Shown here: in pieces, positions 43,996 through 55,579 of the stretch
How the letters are laid out: every line of letters begins with the position of its first letter
Position numbering within the stretch: the stretch's first letter is position 1
From: Actinernus sp. WN-2022
Taxonomy: Eukaryota; Cnidaria; Anthozoa; Actiniaria; Actinernidae
Assembly (NCBI GenBank): GCA_030867875.1
Contig: JAOWCC010001501.1
Location: forward strand, 27,122,001 to 27,186,000
Reading direction: 5' to 3'
DNA: 64,000 nt
Program-made: the position numbers and the translations under genes
Notes under the pieces: model-generated
Database searches by the model: none
What the model was told of the DNA's origin: nothing
Seen by the model: the letters and a program-made list of their open reading frames with translations, nothing else

Positions 43996-44136
43996 AAATG
44001 GTAGGGTGCAAGAGAGGATCCTCTTTTTATATATACTTTTACCAAGGTGTTGCTATACGGTTGAACAAGCCATCAATAACCATGGGTAAAACAAAACGTC
44101 CCATGGAGGCCAACGGTGTTCCAATGAAATAGGCCA

Positions 44137-44878
44137 TCAATCTGTGTTGTTTTCAAACTCTGGGAAGAACATAATCACCACATTCCCAGTTAAAATGGGA
44201 GCCCAGCGCATCTTGACATTGACCACCATCATTTCTACGGTACACGTAACCGGTAAGAGCTTCGCTGCCATCTCTGGTGAAATCCACCACAAATATGGTA
44301 TACCCATGCGCATAGTGTTTTCTTTTTGTACCATTGGACTTTCCATGCCACATGTCTCCATGCAGTGCCTGTGTGCAGCATCCGAAACCCTTCCACATAA
44401 TCGGGGGATTTGAACTCGATGCGAGGTAGTGGGACTTTCCAGACCATCACGCGTTACCTGGAGCTCGGTTGAAAGTTGTAGGGGTTCTTGTCAAAAGCCA
44501 CGTCGTAGGCCGCTGGCGACATTTGAACATCTTTGTATCTCTGGCGGCACGTCGGGTAATGGGTTTCACGGTACGGATGGGGAGTTCGATCGTGTGCAAT
44601 TGATTGGACACCTGCACTTCACGTATCCGAGCGATGTCTAGAGGGATGAATCTGGGTGTGTGCAGCACATGCAGCATGGATTGAATAATAAAGGTTTGTT
44701 TACGAGACCCGTCTGCGAACAAATCATGCCGTTCCACCAGTCCGGCATTGTAAGTGGCATGGTCTGAAGTTACTGTGGTGTCTACCGTATTCATACGTCC
44801 AGCAGTGTCATCATCCCATCCCTCCAACTGTAGACCACTGTTTTTCTGAGTAGCGTCAAAATTTAGCAGGTTGGTCAT
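44137..44878 (-). pseudogene. Maverick/Polinton-like putative capsid-type protein, broken
   Basis: The first frame starts MTNLLNFDATQKNSGLQLEG and includes DTTVTSDHATYNAGLVERH and IQSMLHVLHTP. It is followed after frame changes by GYTIFVVDFTRDGS and NVVIMFFPEFENNTD. The pattern (N-terminal G-L-x-x-R, later a Y-F-DF segment and an E-F-x-N end) resembles a virus-like family found in invertebrate Maverick-type elements, often annotated as F54H12.2-like. At least three frames are needed, so it is dead. The assignment rests on memory of the family pattern. Confidence 0.45.
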
Positions 44879-45247
44879 GTAAGCCTTTCAAGCATAGTGT
44901 ACTGTGGTTTCCTCTACACTGACGTTCATCCGAATGTCAAATGACTTAATTAGGTAATGTCCCAAGTTATTGATGGGTGCTGTTTTGACGGCGTGTTTCC
45001 TAGATTACCTCCATAGTCGGCCACGCTCTTGATGGTGATGTTAAAATCGGAAGAGGTAGGAATGTTGAATTCCAGGGGGCTCCGTGAAGTGGGATACGGG
45101 TAATAATCTTGCCATCGTCCACCAATCACCTAATCTTCTACAGGTAGGACATCAAAAAGTTCAGTCACTTGAGGTTTTCCACAAACTCCGTATGAGTCTC
45201 CAGCTCCACTTTAGGAGCCGTTTACACAGCACGTCCTCCAATCATCT

Positions 45248-45648
45248 CTAATTTAATAATCGTTTTCGACCACCTTGTCGCTGTCCCTTCTGCTTTGGAG
45301 TTGCTCTGCTTTGTGGTTGTTTCCGTTTACGGCTGCCCTTTTTTATTACCCACGTATTACCCATTTTATCACTTTTGGCTCCGGAAAATTGGTTATTGGT
45401 ATGTTCAATGGCTTTACGTTTCAAGTTGTTGGTGGTTTCCAGGGATCGGTCTTTCAGGGCTTCAATCAAATCTTCACTTTACCCACATCCATGGCCGTTC
45501 CCAAGGCTTCACATCCCAACACTATCAAGCCGCTTTTCAATTGACCGCGAAAGAGAGTTCCAAATCCTCTGCCTCGCATACCTTCACCGCCATGACCTCC
45601 GCCAATGGCAATGTAGATGGAAAAGGAAGGCATAGCTAATGTATTCAT
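45248..45648 (-). pseudogene. Core/pX-like small protein of virus-like block, frameshifted
   Basis: Frame 1 (45648-45466) has Gly-rich GHGGEGMRGRGFGTLFRG, then QLKSGLIVLGCEALGTAMD. Frame 2 (45469-45248) continues EALKDRSLETTNNLKRKA and a basic tail (SRKRKQPQSR). The layout (Gly/Phe-rich, then K-S-G-x-x-x-L-G-x-E-A-L, then a basic tail) is typical for pX/pVI-like core proteins in Maverick and adenovirus-like elements. One frame break separates the halves. Confidence 0.5.
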
Positions 45649-46023
45649 CCGTAGGTCTTGGGACGTATGTGTAGTTTAATGGTCACGAAACCGTCACGAA
45701 ACTGGATGAAATGTCCATGTTGTTCTGTTACGTACGCCTCCAGACTTCGGAAATGGGTCAGCGCAATCCCATGGTACCGTGGATGTTTGAATTCATAAGC
45801 AGTAGTCTTCAACTTTTGGGTCTCGGTAGCACATCCAGCAAATTATTATTATTATAATTAAGGAGAAAACTGATCCCCGACAAACGAGCTGGTCAAGGTG
45901 GGACAATAGACAAACATTATCCAGAACTATGCAGTGGTAAAGGTGTAAAACCGAACGTTAAAGGAGGCTGTGGTGATGTGGGCCACTTGAGTGCTTTGTC
46001 CAAACCCCATGGGTTCGTAATGA

Positions 46024-46236
46024 TTAGGGAGAGTTGCTCACCGTAAACATCGTTTCCCCATTCACGTCGATTTCTTTCCAGGTGATGGTGCGAGTGGTGT
46101 TTAAAGACAACGCCCGTCTGAGAGCGCCGGACATGTAAATCACATAACGACCCGCTTGTTGTAGGATGAAGTGATTTTTATGCCCTCGTGCCAATTGCAC
46201 ATAACCGTTGATGTAATTAGACACCTTAAGATACAC
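46024..46236 (-). pseudogene. Virus-like block fragment, unassigned
   Basis: 70 codons, MYLKVSNYINGYVQLARGHK...WKEIDVNGETMFTVSNSP. The beta-rich pattern suggests a structural protein piece. Not recognised further. Sequence 46240-46890 between fragments has no good frame. Confidence 0.35.
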
Positions 46237-46894
46237 CGGTTTCGGTATACGGGTAAGTCACCGGTAGCCGTGTGCACGGGTAAATTGGAAGCTTAAGATA
46301 CGCGTACGTGTAGCTGGCGATAGCGTCATCATATAATGAATTTAAAATGGCAATAGCCGTACCCGTAAGCCGAAATCAGGGTATCTTAGGTGTCTATACT
46401 GATTCTAAGCACGTGGTTGTAATGGTTCTGGGAGCATGACCCGTATCGCCATCGTTGGTAGCATTAGCGAATGCCAAAAACTTCAGAATCAATTGGTCAT
46501 ATACGGACGCCATGTTTCCGGTTCAATGTAAATTCGATCCGTTTCGTGGTGTTCTTTAAATGAAATTGTAAGGTTCTAGTTCAACCATTGTCCAATATCA
46601 TTATTAGCCATGTAGGATCCGGGTTTTAATTTGACTGTGACCCATATTTGAATTAAAGTCACGTAATAGGTGAACTTGTTAAATGTGATGTTGAAAAGGA
46701 GCCGTTGCAGTGTTTATGAGTTTCTGCATGTCATACAACAACACATCCGAATCCACATACTCTGTCTTGGGAAGCGTCATAGGGTGAATGGTCTCGGTAC
46801 GCCTACACGCTACGCGGTTCCCCATCCTGTTGAGATAGCATCGGTAGGATATCCATTCGGGTTGGCGTTGGTGCCATATCGGATGATTCCAAAG

Positions 46895-47263
46895 TTACGT
46901 ACAGCGTGGGTACATAGTTGCAAAAGTCTTGTTGGAGGAAGGGTAGCTAATGCTTTGCATACCCATTTCCCATTCGCCGGCATCAAGGTTTAATTCCATC
47001 TGTAAATACACCACCCAATGATGCTTCGTATTTCCTGGGTGTTGGTTTTGACTGTCTCGGTTCAAGATCACCAACACCAATTCTTGATCCATGACTGGTC
47101 TCTTTTCAAAGCTTAAACCCACGATGCTGCGACCAGAATTATAGTTGAGGGTTTGGTTGTCCTTTTCCTTGAGCGCGAAGTGTAGCTCTTTGAAGTACCC
47201 CGCATTAACGTGATGCCAAGTGATGTGTTCGGGTGTTTTATAACCCCTCGTCCATGGGGGCAA
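46895..47263 (-). pseudogene. Virus-like structural protein fragment (Maverick-type)
   Basis: 122 codons. The C-terminal part reads LQMELNLDAGEWEMGMQSIS, then YPSSNKTFATM. The combination L..L.GEWE.G...I.YP.S is a recurring signature in one of the putative capsid-associated proteins of Maverick-like elements in invertebrates. The N-terminal part has HITWHHVNAGYFKELHFALK. The block borders gypsy sequence at about 47270-47285. Confidence 0.45.
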
Positions 47264-47284
47264 AACAACCCACCAGAGGATGTA

Positions 47285-47735
47285 ACTTGTCCATTCGGTT
47301 TCCCGGCTCGAATCTTAGACGATCAACGCAAGGAATTTGAAAACCATCTGTTCAAGTGATTAGAGAAGCTATGTGCGAGATAAAGCACGCCAGGGCAAGC
47401 CCTACCATCGACAAGGGAACGGGAAAACCGAACGGTTCAACCAAACGTTATTAGGAATGCTGCGCCTCAACCAGAAGACAAGAAAGACAGATGGAAAGAT
47501 TATGTGAATCAAGTGGTACATGATTATAACTGCACGCGCAACGGGTTTTACTCCATTTATATCTTCTCTATGGTCGAGGTTCTAGACGGCACGTCAACTA
47601 CGTCAAGAAGTGGAAATCTCAACGCACAAGGTGTACAGACTAGCGAGCAAAAGAGCTGAGCAATCTAATACTCGCGGCAGAAACCACTGTAATCGCCGGC
47701 TCAACTTTACGGAACTGCAAGCAGGTATAGGCGTA
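47285..47735 (+). pseudogene. Ty3/gypsy integrase core C-half (inverted piece)
   Basis: The plus strand reads FGFPARILDDQRKEFENHLF, then after frame changes GNGKTERFNQTLLGMLR, EDKKDRWKDYVNQVVHDYNC and a basic C-terminal part (SKRAEQSNTRGRNH...LQAGIG). These match the second half of a gypsy integrase core and its C-terminal region. It faces the opposite way to the rest of the element at 47740-48543. Confidence 0.7.
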
Positions 47736-47739
47736 ACCT

Positions 47740-48543
47740 CTAGCTCAGTTCCAGGTGTACGAAGTCGATTGAAATCAACTCGAATGGTGTTGAGGAGTCT
47801 ATGCTCTGCATTGGAGCACGGGTGGGGATATATTGTCGGCGCTGTTTAAGACAGTGACATACTTTAGTGACAAAGTGAGTTATGTCTTTCTGTATGTTAG
47901 GCCAGAAGAACCGTCCACGTGCCAACTGGATGACTCTATCTGCTCCCAGATGTCCCATTTCTTGGTGTGACTCTGTAGACCAGCGCTTTAATTCTTCTTA
48001 AATGGAAGAACGAGTTGCAACCAAACGCACTTCGTCTCCTTAACAATCCATCTCCTCCAATTTCAAACTTGGTCCACTCTCGCATCAGGGCTCTCGTATA
48101 TTGAGTTTCATGGCGTAACCCTCTCCGTGTTGGTCGCTGACCATCCCTTTGTAGGCGAGCACTCTCCCTATGCGTGGATCCGACTGTTGTGCTAGTCGAC
48201 TGTAAATACGTGAGAAGATTATTATCGGTGTACACTATAAAGTGTATTCTTGTCCAGCTTTCTGAAGTCACGATCAACACACAATCTCAGGTCGCCATCT
48301 TTCTTTCTAACATAGACGACAGGTGAGGAATAGGTTGAGTGCAAGGGGCCGTTCTCGGTCCATCCTCGATTCAACAAATCTTCGATGTAGTGCTTGACCT
48401 CGGAATACAGTGGTCTTGGTACCATCGTGTAACTCTTCTGTACTGGTTGGTTATCGGTCAGATGGATATTCGTCTGTAAATCAGGGATACAGACGATATC
48501 TATATCGTCCATTCAGAACGACGCTGCCTCTTTCATTAACATC
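47740..48543 (-). pseudogene. Ty3/gypsy pol remnant (RT N-part, RNase H, integrase N-part)
   Basis: In minus-strand order: RT start (DDIDIVCIPDLQTNIHL...SSPVVYVRKKDGDLRLCVD), a jump near 48235 that removes the RT catalytic core, RNase H start (FIVYTDNNLLTYLQST), then the integrase zinc-binding and core start (MGHLGADRVIQLARGRFFWP...FELISIDFVHLEL) to 47740. It has several frame breaks and is non-functional. Confidence 0.75.
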
Positions 48544-49115
48544 CCGGCTTGTGGCTAGTGCTCGCTATTCTCTTGTGAGGTCTCCCACGTGAGTCAGTTT
48601 AGCTGTTTGGTTAGTATCATGAATCCAGTTACACATCCAGTGCCCCGGTTTATTTGTCCTTTCTGTTCCTTTCCCACGTCCTGTAGTTTAACTTCCAGCG
48701 GAGTTACTGAGCCCACAAAGTGTAGTTTTCTTAGCACTGTTCTCCCCTTTAACAGGATATGATTTGTATCATTATATTAACGATTTCCACATCTACCCTA
48801 CTAGAAGTGCCGCATTGCAGTTTCACTAGTGTTTCCGAGGAGCGGAACTAGTTCGAACTTGATGTTCATTTCTCCCGTGTTTCATGCGCCACATGTGATT
48901 CTCGCCGAGCTGTTCTTGGCTATTAACACATCTTGTTTTGTAGTTTTCAGCTCGCAAAGTTCCGATCTGTTAGACGATTGTATGAAACTGATGAGCGTTG
49001 GAACATTCTGCCGTGTATCTCTATACTACTACTACTAATAATAACGGCACTTATTTATACACGGTGCGTTTAACTGCAGCATAAGCTGAACAGATGTGGC
49101 CGTGTTTAAACTAAA
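48544..49115. other. Probable decayed gypsy flank, unassigned
   Basis: No intact domain. The minus-strand frame is open in pieces and could be the protease/upstream part of the gypsy element, but no protease motif was found. Confidence 0.3.
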
Positions 49116-49378
49116 AGGTCGGCACAAACGAAGGGACAAGTCCCTGGGACGTGTCCCCTCGTCTGAACTAGGAAAATATTGTCGCGGGGACAAAATTTTG
49201 TCCCCGGGACTTGTCCCTTCAAATCAAACTGGTTTGAATTGAGGGGACAAGTCCCGGGGACAAACTGACAAGATTTTCCCTAGTTCACACGAGGGTACTT
49301 GTTCCTGGGACTTGTCCCTTCGTGTGTACGCAACAAGGGATTTGTCCCTGAGACTTGTCCCTTCATGTGTGCCGACCT
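49116..49378. mobile_element. MITE with AGGTCGGCAC ends and GGGACAAGTCCC repeats
   Basis: Terminal inverted repeats AGGTCGGCACAAACGAAGGG / CCTTCATGTGTGCCGACCT. Inside, GGGACAAGTCCC-type palindromes recur about seven times. AAA lies on both sides as a possible short duplication. Confidence 0.7.
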
Positions 49379-49756
49379 AAATGATTATATAATAAGAATC
49401 CCAGTCGACGAGGAGGCAAATCGACTCGTTATTTACAAACGTGGTCGAATGCACGGGCAATCGATCTCCCCTGAGACTGGAAGCTAGCTAGAGAAGATAT
49501 GTGCCGTCTCGTCATCCGAGTCCTCGCTATATCTCCTCGCTATATCTCTTCACTATTTCTTTGATAACGTTGTATCAATTATCGATCGGCAAATCCATAT
49601 CTTACGTAGACACGAGAAATGAACCAGGACCTGAAACAACCGTAAGAGGCTCATCAAAGCATCACTGATAGTAACAGTGTTTATATGGAATTATTTCATA
49701 CTTGACACGGTTTTCTTTGTTATTCATGAGGCTTTATTTTCCATACATACCCCATT

Positions 49757-49842
49757 ATAAATGCAAGGGATGTATGAGAAAAGTTCCCGGGTTGTATCCA
49801 GATACACCCCGGGAACTTTTCTCATACATCCCTTGCATTTAT
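49757..49842. repeat. Perfect ~36-bp hairpin
   Basis: The arms run from ATAAATGCAAGGGATGTATG through AGTTCCCGGG and return exactly after a 15-base loop. A second hairpin nearby (about 50058-50133) pairs AGTTAAATACC..CGGCTTTTA with its complement. Copies of GTAACAGTGTTT(A/G)TATGG at 49672 and 50155 bracket the pair, which suggests a larger element of about 480 bp. Confidence 0.6.
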
Positions 49843-50291
49843 ATGAGCAATTCAATACAATTCAACGATATTTTGTTGTTTCTAGCTTATTATTTTCTCC
49901 AAGGAATTCATTCACTTTGGCTTCAGCCAAACTTACTAAATATCCCTATAATGATTTAGAACCTTTTCTCCGTCTTGGTACTTGCCCAAAATCTACCTAA
50001 AAAGAGCTACATCAATGAAAATTTTGCGAAAACCTCGTCAAGTATGAAATAAGTCAGTTAAATACCTCGAACCTCGGCTTTTATCCTCGGGATGTATCTG
50101 GCTAAAAGCCTCGGTTCTCGGTATTTAACTCTTCCATATTACATCTGTCTGACAGTAACAGTGTTTGTATGGGAAATTTTCTGTTCTCAATTTTCGACAG
50201 AAATATTTAATAAAATTCCACCAACCTTACCGTGTGTCTTGATGTGGTTATTATTTATGTCTGGACCGGGTATTCAGAGAATTCGGTCAAA

Positions 50292-50918
50292 TTTTCCTAC
50301 TCCTACTACGAGAGAGCCTCGGAGCCATCGAAAGCGACGAAAATCCGTTGCAACCGCCTCAAGTCAGACCCGATTATTTCACGAAAAATGCAATCCAGTC
50401 GAGAAATTTCCTCACAGGGCTGCAGATGGATTAATTCGTCGCGAGTTTAAGCCAACGACTCCAAACCAGTTGCTTTTCCGCAGCCGTCAGCCTCCATGAA
50501 ACTACAAATAACCTCTCCGCTAGCGGCCATTTTAGCTGTTACTGAGTGCCGAAGAAATCCGACACCTCGTTTATTTCTAGGATATTCAGAGAACGAAGTC
50601 ATTGTGCTCAATCGACCAATCACGAAATAAACGAGGTGTCGAATTTCTTCGGCACTCTTTCGTCACTGTCGTTACGATGGCCCAGGCGACTTGGTCGTAA
50701 CGGCTAAAATGGCCGCTAGCGGAGAGGTTGCATCGTAGTTTCATGAAGGCTGACGGCTCCGGAAAAGCGACAGGTCTGGATTCGCTGGCTTAAACTGAGA
50801 AAATTTCTCAACTAGATTTCATTTTTAGTGAAATAATCGGGTCTGACTTGAGGCGGTTGTAACGGGTTTTCGTCGCTTTCAATAGCTACCTTGTCTCTCT
50901 CTTTGTAGGAGTGGGAAA
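50292..50918. repeat. Large foldback element (arms ~280 bp)
   Basis: The left arm 50292-50575 and right arm 50620-50918 are inverted copies sharing GAAAGCGACGAAAA, CCTCAAGTCAGACCCGATTA, CTCTCCGCTAGCGGCCATTT and CGACACCTCGTTTATTTC. Arm divergence is roughly 10-15%. Open frames in the arms are shadows. Confidence 0.75.
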
Positions 50919-52118
50919 CAGGACAAAATACAAAAGTCATAAGCTGGCGTGCACTCGTGCATGAGTAAGTCAAATATTTCTATGATCTGGGCTAGTAAAT
51001 AATAATTCATAATCTTGATTGATAATGTCAATTAAAACAGTTCTTAGGCCCGATTGAAACGTCGAACTTTTCTTGCACTGAACCTAATTAGATCAAAAGA
51101 AGCCGCCTAATTATCTTTTGTTTCAATTGCGTTCGGCGCATGAAAAGTTTCAGGCTGGCATAATTTAGAGACATATTTTCTTTAAATTAAGCAAATCTGG
51201 CATTTGCAGGGATCATTTTTGGTATGCTGTGTTGTAAAACTACGTTACCCTCTCCTGGAATGTTAACTTTAAACCCACAAAATTTGCAAGTTTCTGTGAG
51301 AATAAAGCGAGCTGCGCCGAGTTGACTTTTAAGTAATGGTTCGCGTAAGAACAGGAGCACTCGACGGCCAGTGCACAAAGGTGTTAATTTTTCTATTGTT
51401 GAAACTTGATATCTCATTGTTTAAACAGAAATAAACCTCCTAAAAATAGGAAAGAACCCTGATTTCACATTATTTTTTGAAAGAAAATGATTGAAGCGGA
51501 CAATATGTAACTATGCAAAAAGAGAAAAAGAATTCCTATGTGGGGAACATTTAAATATTTTATAATATCTCCGCTTTTGTGTCTTTCTATTGGCTGAATT
51601 TGTTTTGGAATCAAAAACATATACACAACGAGCGATTTCATGCATTTAAATTTGAGTACTTTAATAGCACTAGTCAAGAGATATCTTTAGAAAAAAATGA
51701 ACCATTTGCTATGTGGGATTAGTGAAATCACATTCATTGCCGCGGAACAATAGATCTTGCTCCAGTTCTTATACGAACCATTACTTAACTGCTTTCAAAC
51801 CGGTTAGTTGTTTAATATAACAACGCATTCGGGTCAGAAAACTTGCTCATCAAGATCAACGTGGTCGGGTTTTCCGGAAATTCTCGATAATACACCAAAA
51901 CTCAATCCGCTGGTCGTGAGCCCACTGTCGATATATGCTTCCCTTGTCAGGCATAAAGGTTTCAACATGAGGCTCAGGGGTAAATTAAATGTATTCTTTT
52001 CACGAATCACTGAGCATTATACCCTGGAGCCTCGTAATGAAACCTTTGTGCGTGACAAGTGAAGCATAAATCGAAAGTGGGCTATTAAGACAAATATTTC
52101 CAAATATATATAGTTACC
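50919..52118. other. Intergenic, nothing recognised
   Basis: No domain-bearing frame. A stretch near 51960-52080 shares GAAACCTTTGTGCRTGA and GAAAGTGGGCTATT with 39445-39520, so a diverged dispersed repeat is present. Confidence 0.35.
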
Positions 52119-52425
52119 AGGAGTCCATAACTAGGAGCGTCCATCTCACATACTAGGCCTATGTCACAGCGTTTTTACAAGTTAGGTTATTTTTAGAATG
52201 CCGTTTCCCGCTATTGTTGAGTTGCAATTATTCGTAAGGGAATGAAATCACCAGAGCGTAGCAGCCAAGTTGTTTGGTATAACAAAAGTAGCTAATGAGG
52301 CATCTTTTGTTACGCCATGGTGCAATCTAGTAATTGGCGGGCAAAATAATCTAAAAATAGCCCAACTTGTAAAAACGCTGTGACAACTATATAGGAGATA
52401 TGGACGCTCCTAGTTATGGGCTCCT
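52119..52425. mobile_element. MITE with AGGAGTCCATAACTAGGAGC ends
   Basis: About 80 bp of terminal inverted repeat (AGGAGTCCATAACTAGGAGC, CACAGCGTTTTTACAAGTT) and its complement. AGTTACC occurs just outside both ends, offset by two bases on the right, so it is a candidate target duplication. Confidence 0.7.
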
Positions 52426-52716
52426 GAAGTTACCTAATGCACGCTCACATTGATAGTATTATTAAAAAGGTATCCTCTGGTCTTGGGATATCGAGGAAAG
52501 TAATGCCCTTTGTACCAAGAGGTGCTTCAAAGTGCCACTACGATCAAATTTTGAATATCAATGTTTTGCATATTCATAAAGTAGAGTTAATATATTATTA
52601 ACAGTTCAAATCGTTTTTCGATAATACGACAGGAAATCTTATTTTCTTAACTCCGAATATTGAATCTAAACGTCCGTTATTACTGGAGGCCGTTCCCTTT
52701 GTTCTTTATAAAAGGG

Positions 52717-52912
52717 TTATTCAGCGGAAGTGATGTCATACATTCAACGCTCGCCTACACAACACAACGCCTTAGAGGCATATTTCTGCTAAAAACGTCT
52801 TCACGTACACGAGAAGAAATATATATTTGCGAGGTTGGCTACTTTTTTATGCACACTATTTCGCGCGACGTGGTTGTCGTATTGAGTGTATGACATCACT
52901 TCCGCTGAATAA
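52717..52912. mobile_element. MITE with TTATTCAGCGGAAGTGATG ends (196 bp)
   Basis: Perfect 26-bp inverted termini (TTATTCAGCGGAAGTGATGT plus CATACA and the reverse). The interior contains ACGTCTTCACGTACACGAGAAG. No coding content. Confidence 0.75.
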
Positions 52913-53901
52913 TGAGAACAGCTTCCACGTACTAATGGCGGACAATATTTTACCGGTGAACTCTCCTAACATTTTTTGGTTTAACTTGCCCATTTAGGAA
53001 TATTTTTACTATTTCTGATATTTCTAACACTGATTGACCTATTGACACTGAAAAAGTGGCAATTCGAAATGGTAAATTCATTCCTATACTACGCAACACG
53101 CTTAACGCGTACAAAATCATAATAACACTACAATTAGTGGAGTGTGACAGTGCCGGATGCCTGGTGGACAGCAGCAAACGGTTTCTTTAATAAACTACGG
53201 TATTACAAATCATTACATAGTTCTAATATTACAAAATCATAATATTTAACAGGACATGAAGGAATGGAGGAAACATTCCATAACCACACATCATCCTAAA
53301 AGGATGGTTGAACAATCAAATGACGTAAACACATGATAATAAGTAGCTTTTCACATGCTTAAATCAATTAATTAATTAATTAATCAATTAATACCGAAAA
53401 ATCGATATCTAAAGAAAATAATGTACGTTGCCCGGTACGAAAATCCATCGTAAAAAACCACGTCTTGCTACATGGAAAAACTTCTGGAAACGTACTCCTC
53501 GACCGAATGCAATCGTACAAGGCTCCGAGGGTTAAAGCCGAAATGGTTATATCTTGATGAATAATAATTTAAAACATTAAAACTAAAGTTTGGCTGACTT
53601 GTGGCTGTCCAGTAAGCGAGAGAAAGAATTCTAAACTGATTGGTCTTTATATACCTCAAATATGAATATTAAACATATGTACAAGAAAATAAACTAATGA
53701 ACTATCACTCAAGTGATAAACAAATAGCTACGTGCCGTAATGAAGACGCTTTCCAACTCACTTTGTTACGTTGGAAAGCCTCTATTTTCGTCGTAGTGGC
53801 ACTTTAATAAAAGTCCACCCTTAGAATATTGCTCTGTTGTTTGAGATAATCTTGGATGATCTGGCCTTGCCAAGAAGTTACAGACTCTCCAGATATCCGT
53901 T
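52913..53901. other. Spacer before BEL element, nothing recognised
   Basis: AT-rich, with a (TTAA)n-like run at 53368-53392. The stretch 53430-53540 resembles 1095-1215 (CGTACTCCTCGACC...) and is probably a dispersed repeat. Confidence 0.35.
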
Positions 53902-54130
53902 TGCTCCTACAATTCTCACGGATTTGTTTCTCTGTAAAACCGAATAACAAACTCCAAACATTAGTTTTAGTCCGCCATGTTTATTCCTCTTCTCATGCTC
54001 TCCTCTTACATGTGACTAGTTTCCAAACCTTACCCCCGACTCAAGGGTTAGGAACGCCTGCCTATTTTTTACTTAAACAACAATGTTTGAAACTGAAGGG
54101 GGAAAGTTCTACCGAAATATTCTCCACACA
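53902..54130 (-). repeat. BEL/Pao 3' LTR
   Basis: It matches 59590-59788 nearly throughout; in the element's sense it starts TGTGTGGAGAATATTTCGG and ends GAATTGTAGGAGCA. It is about 30 bp longer because of an insertion near 54080-54112 (AAACAACAATGTTTGAAACT and more). A polypurine tract GGGGGAG lies just inside, at 54131-54137. Confidence 0.85.
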
Positions 54131-54170
54131 CTCCCCCTATTTGATCCAGAAAGGATAACATATATTGCGG

Positions 54171-54917
54171 TTAGAAATCGGTTGTTTCATCATCTGCAAT
54201 ACGCTGGATCCTCTTTGCAGCGGCTGTCGCAGCTCTCCTTCTTGGCCGGAACTCCCTTGCATCTGGGCTAAGCTGCAATATGTCTTCTTGTTCCAGCACA
54301 AGGTCATAGGACAGCTCCATCGGATACAGTTGTTGAATTGCTCTTTCCAAGAAAGACTCTCCAGCTCTCAATCTCACCGCTCTGACAACTCCATCTCTTC
54401 CCTTGATGAGTTTAACGATGATCCCAATGTTCCACCTCCCTCTGTTGCGTTCATTTCCCTTGATCAGAACAACATCTCCAGCTTGAATGGTCATCTCCTT
54501 TGTTTTGTGGTTAAGGTTGTGCCTTTCTCGTAATCCCTTTAGGTACTCCCCCGTCCATCTTGCCCAAAGCACATCCTTGCACCTACGCACATATCTTGCA
54601 CGTTTCCTCAAATCTGTATCATCGATTAAACCAGCATCCTCCTCTGGTAGTAGGTTAGGTTGACCAAACATCATGACATTCGGTGTCAGCGTGGGTAACT
54701 GGACAGCATCCTCTACATACCCGAGTGGACGGTTATTTACAGCCACCTCGACATACAGCAGCACCTCTTCAAGTTCACTCCATCCGAGTAAAGCGCGGCC
54801 CATAGACTTGTGTAGAGCTCGCTTCACGATCCCCACCATCCTTTCAAACGTTAACTGGCCTCCCCACCAAGGGGCTCTGCTCAGGTTAAATTGCCAGCTA
54901 ATGTTGTGGTGGGCCAA
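54171..54917 (-). pseudogene. BEL integrase core end and C-terminal domain
   Basis: 248 codons: APWWGGQLTFERMVGIVKRA (core end with the catalytic Glu), VAVNNRPLGYVED, then VMMFGQPNLLP and a DUF5641-like end (KEMTIQAGDVVLIKGNERNR, RWNIGIIVKLIKGRDG). The frame overlaps the preceding core fragment with a shift near 54900. Confidence 0.8.
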
Positions 54918-55192
54918 GTAGTTCTGAACCCTTCATCTTTCATCACTTTCTTCACCCACTTAGCTGCACCTATGAATGATCCTCCATTATCGGTGTAGAT
55001 CGTCTCTGGTCTGCCTCTTCTTGCTATGAATCGCTTGAAGCTTCTGAGGAACCCTGCTGTAGTTTGGTCAGGCAGCAACTCAAGATGGATGGCTCTTGTG
55101 AGACTACATGTAAACAGTAAGATGTAAGCCTTGCCCTCCTTCTTTGGGTTGAGCTTGTAGGCAATCGGCCCAGCATAATCAGCTCCAAGCAC
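54881..55192 (-). pseudogene. BEL integrase catalytic core, N-part
   Basis: 103 codons with the first catalytic Asp in MLGADYAGPIAYK and the second in TIYTDNGGSFIGA. A one-base frame break near 54900 separates it from the Glu-bearing part. Confidence 0.8.
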
Positions 55193-55579
55193 TTAGAACG
55201 GTACTGATCCTTTGGTTCGATCAGTAGGCAGGTTTCCGGGTGGTGGGTTTGAAAATGCAATGACTTGAAATTTCTTACAGCCGAAGCATCCTCGGATGAC
55301 CTTCTTCGTCAGCTGTCTTATTCGAGGTATCCAATATTTACGTCTGATGAATGCCATTGTGAGGCCAACTCCCCCATGCAGTGTCAGTAAATGAGCATCC
55401 ATAACCAGATAAATTGGATAACTTCCTTGGATTCTGCCGCGGCATTCATATAACCCCTGTTCATTCTTCTGTAGGTTCAGTCTCAGTTGGTCTTCTTTGA
55501 ACTGATCTGTCTGGCTGTACCTGGTCTGCACCCTTCTAATCCAAAACTGGATTTGGTCATTTGTCTCAGCAGTTGTCAA
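55193..55579 (-). pseudogene. BEL integrase zinc-binding domain
   Basis: 128 codons with YLVMDAHLLTLHGGVGLTM, then RRKYWIPRIRQLTKKVIRGC and FGCKKF: an H-H-C-C arrangement typical of BEL integrase_H2C2. It is separated from the core by a stop at 55193. Confidence 0.8.

Noticed and set aside
44144..45639. Plus-strand frames across the virus-like block
   Set aside because: They are shadows; the recognisable patterns are on the minus strand.
50092..50499. 135-codon basic frame
   Set aside because: It lies in the left arm of a large foldback; no domain, and the mirrored arm is not open.
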